Below are positions 1 through 9,181 of a DNA stretch of 14,017 nucleotides, one piece after another. The stretch spans positions 125,299-139,315 of the forward strand of contig QKYT01000047.1 of NCBI GenBank assembly GCA_003550305.1, in the 5' to 3' direction. This DNA is from Glomus cerebriforme. Its lineage: Eukaryota; Glomeromycota; Glomeromycetes; Glomerales; Glomeraceae. The stretch's first letter is position 1. Each line of letters starts with the position of its first letter. Both the position numbers and the translations under genes were made by a program. The notes under the pieces were generated by a model. That model did not search any database. It saw nothing but the letters and a program-made list of their open reading frames with translations, and had not been told where the DNA came from.

Positions 1-1023
1 TTGTAATTTTTATGTAACTGATAATTCTAATTAATTAGAAATGCATTTATTTGATAAGCAAATTTTTATTACAATCATTTAATTGAAAAAGCATTTATAT
101 AATTATCATTTTTTCATGTTCAATAAGATGTACAACTTTAATTATTCTACATTTTGAGAAAAAAAATTATATTAAATCAAAGAATATAAAGTTACAAAGC
201 AATTTCTTCATTAAATATAAAATATTTAAAAAAAAATAAGACCTTAGGATAGAAAAACTAAAAAGTAAAATTGCAAAATAACTTACTTGGTACAGTATGT
301 TCGACCTGAACACATAAAAAAATGTATTACTTTTTGAAGTTACGTGACTCTATAAAAGTTAGATAACCTGATATAGTTTTAATTTACATAGTTAACCGCT
401 CGCATGAAATTATTCATTGAAATTTTAGAAATATTTTTTTTAGAATTATTTATGTATTTTTCTACGTCTTATTTTATCAAATAATTTGATTTCAATCGCT
501 ACAAGTTTAAACTAAATTGGAGTTTTTCTTTTTAAATTTAAATATTTTTATTATGTTCCAGATGAATCTTGGATCAGAAGATTATTATAGAAAAATGTAG
601 ATTCAAGATTGGAATTAGAGTATTTGGTATTTAATAAAGCCAAAATCATATTTGTAGCAAATTTAAAATTTTATTTTCTTTTGGTATAAAATATATATTT
701 ATGTTATTTAGTATAAATATTCAAAATGTTGTTATAGTAAATATGATAAACAAATAAATGCTAAATAATAGATAATACTATAACTGAAAAATTTATTGAC
801 CATGTAACATTTGTGACACTACTTTATCGCTATTTTTATTATGAAAAATTAATTTGTACTGAAAATAAACTAGGGGATTTTTTATATCTAATAAAATACT
901 TAGATCTCGACGTGAAGATATGCTCAAAAAAGAGGATATCTTATACGGTGTTAAAAAAGTAACTAACGTTCGAATTTTTAACGTTTACAAATAAACATTA
1001 TAATTAAATTTTATGTCTAATTA
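1..1023. other. AT-rich intergenic region without a recognisable gene
   Basis: All frames are closed by frequent stops and no conserved protein motif was seen. The part next to 1024 is the 3' flank of the minus-strand kinase-GTPase gene and should hold its 3' UTR and polyadenylation site, but no signal there is strong enough to call. A short inverted repeat, GTTAAAAA at 951 pairing with TTTTTAAC ending near 980, lies about 45-70 bp beyond the stop codon. It may be chance in such AT-rich sequence. Confidence 0.6.
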
Positions 1024-4000
1024 TTACATAATCGAGCAAAATGCTGCAGATATTTTAACAAGTGTTTCAAGATCTGCATCATGTTGTATCTCTTCGGGTA
1101 AATTATCAGGATTTTCTTCCATATATTTGATAATCTTTTTACGTAAGACATCCCACGATTTTATTTTAAAGTATTTGTCTTGACATTTTTTATCTAAGCA
1201 GTTCAGTAATATAGTTCTTGATCTTGCTCTTCTTTTCTTAATTAGTATGTCTATATCATCATCATCATTTATTAGGGGGGGATTGTCTACATAAATGACA
1301 TTTTTACATGATTTAACTATTTTATAAATTGTTTCGTTCTCGCTCTTCAAATTAATTTTATCTTTTTCACATTCTTCTGAATTTCTAAAGTTATTAAATT
1401 TAGTTCTTACGATAGTAACATAATTAAGAATACCGCTTTCAAAAATGATGTTTTCAAGTAACTCAAACCTTCTTATTTCTTCTGTTGTAAATCTTCCATC
1501 AACTACAAATAAAACTTGGCTTATCCCTTCTGGTATTGAGTAGATTCCATCAATTATTTTATACAAAAAATTCTCTGCAGGTAATTTAGTGTTCCCAACT
1601 CCAACTGTATCAACCACACAAAAATTCTTCCCATTCCATTTAAATTCCTTTTTCTTGAAGTTTTTAGTCACGCTGGCTGAACGTTCACTTTCCTCAAACT
1701 CATAAGAATCAGTTAATACATTGGATAATGCAGATTTGCCACTACTGGTGCGGCCAACTATTACTAAATTCTTAGTTTTTATATTTTTAATATCCTGAAT
1801 AATATTCACATTAGGAGGGAGATCCTTAATGTCAATATCTTTAGGACAGTTGCTTAGGTCAATACTAGTAAATTTACTATTAGAACAATTTGTACAATCA
1901 AGATATTTTAATTTGGAACAGTTGGTTACATCTAGGATAATTAATCTGTTGTTATTGGAACAATTAAGTTTGGTAATATTCGGACAAAGATTAAGACTTA
2001 ACATCTTGATTGAGGTATTTGAACAATCAAGTTCACTAAGATTACTAACTTCTAATTTAGTTAACCCAATTGTTGAACAATTAAGGCTGAATAGTTTTGG
2101 ACACTCCAGAACAATCAACCTCTTAAGTTTAGTAAGTCCAGATAATTCAATATCATTAAGTTGATAACAATTACTTATTTCAAATATGGTTAAATTAAGT
2201 TTCTTCAAAAAATTGAGCTTGGTTAGTTTTTGACAATTATGCACAGATAGACTTTCAAGCTTAGCAAGTTCAGCTAACTCAATCAGAGTAAGTTTATGAC
2301 AATTACTTATTTCCAACTTGGTTATTTTAAATTTTTTCAAATTAATGCTCTCTAAGTTCATAAAGCCTTCTATTTTTAAATGACCAGTAAAGTATAATGA
2401 CATACTAGCAACCATATTTATAACTTTCTCAGTCGAACATTTTTCATTAAACCATTGTTGTCGTGTTTTTTCTGATTTACCCTCAGACATTTTAAACCGT
2501 AATTGTTTTCCTTTTTGTTTTGATTTAATACTACCAGATTTTTTTTCTAGTAATTAATTGATGTAAATTAATTATCAGTAAAAAGATTTCATATATTATT
2601 AATCAATATAACAAATTGCTAAGCTTACCTGAATCATTATCAGATGTATTAACCAGTTGTTGTCCGTTTTGTTTTGATTTACCATCACCAGATTCTTCTT
2701 TTATCGTAGAAATTGAGGCTATATCCAATTGATGTAAATAAATTATTCGTAAAATGATTTCATGTATTATTAATCAATATAACTAATTGTTAAGCTTACC
2801 TGAATCATTATCAGGTGTATTAACCTGTTGTCCTTTTTGTTTTGATTTGTCATTACCAGATTCTTCATTTAGTGTAGAAATTGAGGCTATATCCAATTGA
2901 TGTAAATAAATTATTTGTAAAAAAATTTCATTTATTATTAATCAATATAACTAACTGTTAAGCTTACCTGAATTTGAATCAACATTATTAAGTGTATTAA
3001 TCACTTGTTGTCCAGATTCTTCTTCTAGTGTAGTTATGTCCAGTTGATGTAAATAAATTATTCATAAAAATATTTCATTCATTATTAATCAATATAATTA
3101 ATTTTTAAGGCAGTCAAGCTTACCTAAATTTGTTGTATCAAAATAATCAGGTATAACAAATTCAAGTAATTTGCTATTATTAATACCCGATATACTTTTT
3201 TGAGGTTCTTCTTGTTTATCATCAGTATTAAATTGTAGATCAAGAAATTCCTCAGAAGATTGACTTAATTGACTTAATATTTCATGGACTTCTTCAATAT
3301 CGGGTCTTATTTTTGGATCATCATCCCAACACTTTTGATAAAGTTGTATATATTTCATAGGTGTACCTTCAATTGGTTTTTCTCTAAGGTTTCGAAAACT
3401 GATGTGAAAACATAATGTTTCTCGTGGATAATCATGAAAAGGTGGATGTTTACTTGTAATTTCCCATAATAAAACTCCCAAACTATAAATGTCGGATTTT
3501 TTATCTTTTTTAAATTTGGCAATCTTGTAACATTGTGGATCAATATATTCGTATATTCCCATTTTATTAGCTGCCGAATTAGTTGAAATTTCTGTTAATC
3601 TTTTAGATAATCCAAGGTCTGCAATTAATAATTTGCCATTATTCACCAATATATTTTTTGAGTGCTACAAATAATAAAAGTATTACAAAATTATTATTAT
3701 GAAACATATATCACAAACAAAACATCACATAATTTACCAAATCTCTATGAATTATTTCTTTGGAGTGTAAACATTTCAATCCACGAGTAATATCTAACGC
3801 CATTTGAATTTTATCTTTCCATTCCAACAAAGCAAAGTTATTTTCCAGATATTCTCTTAAATTTCCTTCATTAGCATATGCCAATACCATAACATAATTC
3901 CCAATTGAATCTATTAATATAAAGTAAGTTATAGTGAACGAATTTATAGAAATATAATAATACCAAAATAAAATCTTAATACAAACCTTTTGCTATTCCT

Positions 4001-4362
4001 AGAAATCTATTGATATTGTCGTGATAACGAACCTTACGAAGAAGTTTTAACTAAACAAAATAGTAAAATATAATTAATTATATATACAATATAATGCTAG
4101 TAAATAATATATATATTTATACAAAAAAAGCTATTCATACTTCATTGACAAACTCGTTAAGTGTATTTTCGTCAATTTTTAAATTTTCATTAACAAAACT
4201 TTTCAATGCGACTTCTAATCCTTCACTAGCCAAATACGCCCTATATACTTTACCGGAAGCTCCTCTACCAATTTCGGCAATTGAACCAAATTTATTATAT
4301 TCAAAATACTCAATGTCTTCATCTTCTAACTTTTTCTCAATCCATTCTCTTACTGACGTCAT
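1024..4362 (-). CDS. Protein kinase - tandem-repeat linker - LRR - AIG1/GIMAP-type GTPase fusion protein (8 exons, 918 aa)
   Basis: Exons on the minus strand are 4362-4141, 4050-3987, 3910-3738, 3664-3124, 3024-2968, 2886-2800, 2718-2629 and 2546-1024. All introns are GT-AG, 73-99 bp, and every junction keeps frame, giving 2757 nt. Residues 25-285 form a TKL-like kinase: glycine loop GRGASGKV (32-39), VALK with Lys54, alphaC Glu74, HRD (150-152) followed by LHSKNIL, DLG (169-171, in place of DFG), DPQ in the APE position, and RPD near 273. Residues 334-447 are low-complexity repeats rich in S, G, K and Q. About eight cysteine-containing leucine-rich repeats with an SNCxKL-like core cover roughly 467-645. 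An AIG1-type G domain follows: P-loop GRTSSGKS (676-683), SASVTK box (Thr705), DTVG (724-727) and RTKF as G4 (792-795). The C terminus is CSIM, a CaaX-like farnesylation signal. The kinase should phosphorylate Ser/Thr (family knowledge). A membrane-tethered signalling or NLR-like switch role is inference. The start is the first ATG of the kinase exon, with the usual short acidic leader of such kinases. The alternative is two genes, kinase and LRR-GTPase. Confidence 0.8.
2434..3123 (-). repeat. Tandem intron+exon repeat array encoding the kinase-GTPase linker
   Basis: Measured donor to donor, the units are 3123-2968 (156 bp), 2967-2800 (168 bp) and 2799-2629 (171 bp), followed by a partial unit whose intron is 2628-2547. 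Each holds a small intron starting GTAAGCTTA and a mini-exon of 57, 87 or 90 nt, all phase 1. The mini-exons encode variants of EESG-x2-KSKQ-x-GQQ ending NTxDNDS. The last exon begins with two more degenerate copies in a row, one before and one over the ATG at 2490 (SEGKSEKTRQQ). Introns 2967-2887 and 2799-2719 are both 81 bp and differ at only about five positions by eye, so the duplication is fairly recent and carried the introns with it. Confidence 0.85.
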
Positions 4363-4384
4363 TTTGACATATATATTGTATTAA

Positions 4385-4406
4385 TTTTTTTTTTTTAAAA
4401 AAAAAA
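4385..4406. repeat. T12A10 tract
   Basis: A run of twelve T followed by ten A lies 23-44 bp upstream of the kinase-GTPase start codon at 4362. In fungal promoters, stiff poly(dA:dT) tracts commonly mark nucleosome-depleted regions. That role here is inferred from position only. Confidence 0.5.
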
Positions 4407-4504
4407 GTTTTTATTTATAATGGAATGAACCTGTAAATGCATGTACTAGTATGTGCATAGCTTATTAATAAATCTAAAATTGGCGTCATTGTATTAAACA
4501 TTTG

Positions 4505-4543
4505 CACGTGATGCTCATGTTATTAATCATGTCACTTGTGACA
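4505..4543. promoter_or_regulatory. Candidate upstream motifs: CACGTG E-box and TGTCAC-TT-GTGACA palindrome
   Basis: CACGTG occupies 4505-4510, and a perfect inverted repeat with 6-bp arms and a TT centre occupies 4530-4543, about 143-181 bp upstream of the kinase-GTPase start codon. CACGTG is the classic bHLH site in fungi. The palindrome has no named factor that I recognise. Position and symmetry are the only evidence, and chance cannot be excluded. Confidence 0.2.
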
Positions 4544-4659
4544 AATTCGAGTAAAGTCCCTTGACAGCTTCATTTAAAATTTCACCTTAATAATTATATT
4601 ACTCTAAAATTCAAACTAATAAAATTTAAAGTCAAATATATCTCAAACATTATAAACAT

Positions 4660-4850
4660 TTTAATTGCTGACAAGACCTCTGCCTTAACCCACTGTAGTT
4701 TATGAGTTTTGACGATTGGGAATATCCAACACTATGGCAATATTTGCCGATCATGGGTTAGGAATTAGGATAATTCTGGTAGAGTTATTTGGCCCCTAAC
4801 AATACCGGCATTATGCATTTCCGACTGTACTGGACCCTATTCTTGTATAT
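4660..4850. repeat. Less AT-rich intergenic block, possible dispersed-repeat copy
   Basis: A hand count over 4701-4800 gives about 39% G+C, clearly above the flanking DNA. The block holds GGCAA-TAT-TTGCC (4736-4748), the run GGCCCC and a CCGG, but no open frame. Composition and sharp edges suggest an inserted repeat rather than ordinary spacer. No terminal repeats were found, so the family is unknown. Confidence 0.3.
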
Positions 4851-6368
4851 TTTTTTTTACATTTTCGAGTTCGCAATTACGTTTTAAAAAAGTCGTTAGG
4901 TATCTGACAATTGATATAATATTCCACTTTTAATTGCAATAATTTAAAGTTATTCGACACTTCAGATAATAGGTAATAACTTACATTGTTTTTTTTTTTG
5001 TAAAAGATTGTTTTCCATTTAATTTTTTTTAAAACTAATTTAATTGAAAATCAAGCTTTCTCACAAATAACTTAAAATTAATGATGAAATTTTCAATGAA
5101 AGTATCATGATAATAATTATTTGGAGCAAAAGGACATTGGAATTAGGTGAAAATTGAACTTTTATAGTTCATCATTTTTTTCAGCGTCACATTGTCATAT
5201 GATGTCGTAAATTGACTTTTGCCATATGGATTTTTTAAAATTGTTATAAGCTTTTGACGTGAAATACTTTATGTGAAGTCTATATACAGTATATAATTCT
5301 AAACTTTGTACCCTTGAATTTTACGATTTATATAAACTTTTAATGTGAACTCTGCATTTAAAGTTTCAAAATTTGTCTATAGTAAATAAATAAAATAAAT
5401 AGGAAAACTTTAATATTAAATATTAATTTTTTAGTTACATCATATGTCAAAGCTGTGTAGAGCTACTGTACGTAAATGACATGATGTAGTTTGAGACCAT
5501 ATCTCACAATGCCTAGTTATATTCACATATAAATGAATAAAACTTAAAATGTTGGACACCATACTATAATCGACAAATATTTATAACTGATATGACGACT
5601 ATTCGAAGGGAGGAAATTCGTTTTCATTTCGATCTAAATAATATATAAAAGAAATGGAAAATTCAATTAGCAAAATTGAACTTAAAAACAAAATTTCAAT
5701 AAAATAAATAAAAACCCTCGCTTTTTCTTCATCCGATTCTTGTTCACTATATAACATAATATTAACTGAAATAAATTTTCGTTTCTTTAATAAATTATGT
5801 CAGATAATTTTTATCTAAGAATTACACAAACTAACTAACTACTGCTATATGTATGATTGTATCATAATCGTGAGAAATTTTGATACCCTACCAATAATAA
5901 ATTAAACATGTCATATTCATATTTTAAAAAAATAGACTTTCTTACTAATGCAATCACTTTAGGAATAACTCGAATAATTTGTTTTGTATAATCTGAATAG
6001 CGCCACCAATATAGTTAAATTATATCAATCATCGATACTCGTATAGATATCAGCTAATTTAAAATTAATAAATTATGCAAAATAATAAATTTTTTTTAAT
6101 AATTATCAATCCATAAATATTCATACTTTCATCAATTAATCCATGCATAATTATGAATATGCTTAGTTTATTATTGTATTATTGGTGATTTTGACTCATT
6201 TTTATAATCTTAATATTATTAATTATATAAATACTTCCTTTTTTTCAAATTTCCATATTATTTTTCTAATCATCTTGTGAAGTGTGATAATTCAAGTTGG
6301 AGAAAATTAAAATCAAATATCCTTAGAGCTCATTCACCTTATTTTAAAATCCTAGTTATTATCTAAAA
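4851..6368. other. AT-rich intergenic region without a recognisable gene
   Basis: No open frame with recognisable protein character was found on either strand. Visible structure is limited to a short inverted repeat (arms at 5436-5449 and 5477-5488) and a TATAAATA sequence near 6226-6233, followed by pyrimidine-rich DNA that leads into the direct repeat beginning at 6415. Confidence 0.5.
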
Positions 6369-6636
6369 TTTATTTCCTCCAGTTTATTTCCTCCCTACCC
6401 TTTCAACACCTACTCTTTAAACTCTCTCTTATCTTCCTTATACTGCATATGAGGTCTTCCTCTATCAGGCAAGGAAACCTGTAATACCAGTCAGTTAGTT
6501 GAGTATCTTCTATCTGGCGGGTTTGGTATTTTTTTTTTAAATTCCTTTAAACTTCCTCTTCTCTTCCTTAAACTGTATATAGAGGTCTTCTTCGTATCAG
6601 ACAAGGAAAGACCGGTCAGATCTGGCTGGTTTGGTT
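6369..6636 (+). repeat. Pyrimidine-rich imperfect direct repeat (two copies, about 6415-6528 and 6545-6636)
   Basis: Both copies run through the same ordered blocks: CTTTAAAC, a CTCTT-rich stretch, CTTCCTTA, ACTG, ATAT, GAGGTCTTC, TATCAG, CAAGGAAA, CCAGTCAG or CCGGTCAG, and ATCTGGC followed by GGTTTGGT. The second copy is about 20 bp shorter, mainly because sequence after the GTCAG block is missing. A smaller tandem, TTTATTTCCTCC twice, lies just before (6369-6394). The array precedes a decayed coding stretch, so it could be a duplicated promoter or part of a mobile element. Confidence 0.6.
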
Positions 6637-6688
6637 TAGACTAGAATTCCCTTTCCATTTCCTTATATATTTATTGACTACTTTATTT

Positions 6689-7025
6689 ATGAGCTCACGT
6701 ATCAACACCACCAACACCCATAAAGATTTGGATAAAGTGAAGATTAAATGATTTTCAAAAGTGATTTTATTAAACCATGGAAGCTATTGTAAAAAAAANA
6801 AAAAATGATTTAATTGGAATAAGAAAGTAAAGCCATTTATTAAAATTGGATTCTTTTATGGAGATAAGAAAAGCTTCATAACCAAGTCAACAAACAGATG
6901 ATAAAAAAGGCACTAAGAAGAAATATCAGCAGAAAAAAATAGTAAGACCAGTTATGGACATTTTAAAACAGATCGTTGGCGAAATTTCAATTATTGTTTC
7001 TTGGGAAATTGATTATGCCATCTAA
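6689..7025 (+). pseudogene. Probable decayed coding relic, family not recognised
   Basis: Several protein-like stretches follow one another in shifting frames. One is a 20-codon frame from ATG 6689. Another is a 17-codon frame from ATG 6777 in a good initiation context (ACCATGG). A segment reading FIKIGFFYGDKKSF follows around 6835-6880, and finally an open segment ends with LKQIVGEISIIVSWEIDYAI and stop 7023-7025. Each switch needs a frameshift or an intron that I cannot place. The ambiguous base at 6799 sits in the second segment, so sequence error may add to the breakage. I do not recognise the protein. Confidence 0.25.
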
Positions 7026-7129
7026 GTTTTCTTATAATATATCATTTTTACAATTTTACGATAAGAACGTTGTGTTGCATTAAAGATAAACACAAATTTA
7101 ATCTAGTATAATATATCGTAAACACTATG

Positions 7130-7786
7130 ACAACCTTTTTGCAGAAAAATGTCTAGCATTATTAATTATTTTACACTGGCTAAAGCCACATCGCAAATGT
7201 TATGCTAACGCATCATCGATGGCAATTTGGCTTCTATGACGATCTTGTCCAATAAACTCGCAAAAAAATACTAAAGTATGGGCATGCCTATTATTTTGTA
7301 AAAGAATTCATTTTTAATAATTTTCCCATTGATATTTCAATCTCTTCTTAAAGCATCCACAATACTCGTCAACTCTTGATATGACAACAATACTATTTTC
7401 AGTGCTTTGCACGATCTCCGATCAAAAGATCTCTTCCTTTGAAAAGATAGATTCTGGCCTTGGCCGTTCCGAGGAACAAATAATATCCGTTCATACTGCA
7501 TGTTGACGAATATCGACCAAAATTTTAACCTATTGATGTAAAATATAATGGAAGTTAATATCATTTATAGATCGTTACTACCATATTATATATATCATTG
7601 AATAATTTCGAGAAGTCTTCACTTACTTTGAAGCATGTCATGAAAATTAATAGCATGTTCGTAGCGTTGACCTTGAATTGTCCTATTGGAGTTAGTGAGA
7701 ATAATAAAGTTAGTATACTTTGCATCTGGGTCATTTCCATACTTTTTGACATATCTTAAACCATTCCGTTTACTCGTGTTTATTTC
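7130..7786 (-). pseudogene. Probable decayed coding relic, family not recognised
   Basis: The minus strand is open from 7786 to a stop near 7622 with protein-like sequence containing KKYGNDPDAKYTNFIILTNS and GQRYEHAINFHDMLQ. That segment ends in a donor-like AAA-GTAAGT and is followed by an AT-rich stretch up to an acceptor-like ATCAATAG near 7530. Further pieces follow on the same strand, such as SIVVISRVDEYCGCFKKRL (about 7330-7400) and EFIGQDRHRSQIAIDDALA (about 7200-7260), but stops and frame changes separate them. The composition is less AT-rich than plain spacer. I cannot assign a family. Confidence 0.25.
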
Positions 7787-8039
7787 TTACAGTGAGATGA
7801 GATGGAAAATAATGATGTCATCCAAGAAAAAATATATCCCATTTCCAAATATTCCGGCGTTGCGTTTTGTTATCATAATTCTATTTATGCTATTGTTGAC
7901 TGACAGGCAGAGTATTAACGACAAACGATTATATTAGCAGTATTCGTTTGTGGTGTATAACGGGAATTTAAAATAACCCACCTATATTTTTTAATACACC
8001 TCCATGCTTCTGCAGAATTTGGATACGAAAAATATATTC

Positions 8040-9181
8040 TAATAACAGCCAAATTTTATCTGTCTTTCGTTTCTGAATCATTTGATGAAGAGTCGATTTG
8101 GCCCTATGACAAATAATGAAATGTTTCTATGTAGATTCTTCAGGAAAGTTCTACTTGGTGCTACTCCTAGAACCGTCTTTGTACATAAGCATAATTGAGA
8201 AACCTGATACCCAAATAATTTAAAAATAGTTCGATTAATTTACGTTCGACTTATACTAAAAAATAACACGCAACAATAAACACGTTAATTTCATACATCA
8301 TTTTATTCCGCTGTAATTTGTTCCAAAGGATCCTCAGCTAGATCTATTTAATAGAAATGTCTTCGAATATTTGTTATTTATTGCCAATAGGTAAAAGTAA
8401 TATAATCGGAAAAATTAAGACAATATATTGAAATGTGTATGAAGTTTCTGAGTAGAATATTATATTGTTTTTAACCCAGGGTTTACGAGAAGTAAATATT
8501 TTTTCACTCCTCCCGGCCTCCCCTGTCATCATTTTTATTATTTCTTTATTATTTCTAAATAAGGAAATCATATAGTAATGTCATCTTAGGTAGACCCATC
8601 AGAAAATTACGTAATTTCTGACCTCCCCTAATCGTATGATTTTTGTATAAAAAGAATAATTAATATAAAAAAAATCAAATTTCCATCTCGAAACTTAATT
8701 ACATCAAGATTAAAATACTAAAAGAAATTCATCATGATCTTATCATAAAGCTAGGAAATAAAAAACAAATTACTAAGTTAAATAAAAAAGAAATAATAAA
8801 AGGAATCTCAAATATTACTATCCTGAAGACTATCTAATAACACTTTCATTAAAATAGATTGGTCCTAAAAAGGAAAAAATAATTATTTAATAATTTGTGC
8901 TTGTGGCAATTAATATCTACAATAATGATATGACACGTTGAATAGATTTTAGTCTAAAAAATAGTTTATTTAAAAATAATAAAAATAACAGAATACGATA
9001 ATAATGTATACAGTTAGATACTAAATAAGGAAACAATCATCTTTAATGCCGGCCAATTTTCTGATCGTTTGCTATTTTATATAATCACCTACCAAATTCA
9101 AAAACAAATATAAGTATCATTTAAATTAATAATGATAATAAATTAATAATACAAAACCTTCTGGTTGCAGTGTATTAATAA
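8040..9181. other. Gene-poor AT-rich region
   Basis: No complete gene was found. A stop-free plus-strand stretch of about 68 codons ends at TAA 8835-8837 and includes KLGNKKQITKLNKKEIIKGI. It has no suitable start, is Lys/Ile-rich as expected from AT-rich DNA, and is at best a relic. The only other structure is a hairpin at 8599-8621. The right end is the 3' flank of the kinase gene ending at 9182. Confidence 0.4.
8599..8632 (+). other. Hairpin followed by CTAA-T, Helitron-3'-end-like
   Basis: TCAGAAA and TTTCTGA form a 7-bp stem around ATTACGTAA, itself mostly palindromic. Seven bases after the last G of the hairpin comes CTAA (8628-8631), followed by T. Helitron 3' ends are known to have a short hairpin, a CTRR terminus and insertion before T. 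No 5' TC end or Rep/helicase gene was found, so this is only a resemblance. Confidence 0.15.

Noticed and set aside
1829..2164. 111-codon plus-strand open frame
   Set aside because: It is antisense to the LRR part of the GTPase gene, and its Leu-rich periodic sequence comes from the periodic repeats on the coding strand.
3355..3543. 62-codon minus-strand open frame
   Set aside because: It overlaps the kinase exon in another frame, and the kinase motifs are in the other reading.
4354..4361. Perfect TGACGTCA (CRE/bZIP site)
   Set aside because: It lies inside the first codons of the kinase (ATG ACG TCA), so coding constraint explains it as well as regulation would.
4094..4384. 96-codon plus-strand open frame
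   Set aside because: It lies opposite the first kinase exon, and its sequence shows no family features of its own.
7686..7937. 83-codon plus-strand open frame
   Set aside because: It is hydrophobic, AT-driven sequence overlapping a more protein-like segment on the minus strand, with no motif.
8374..8571. 65-codon minus-strand open frame
   Set aside because: There is no recognisable motif and no gene context. The length is what chance allows in this composition.
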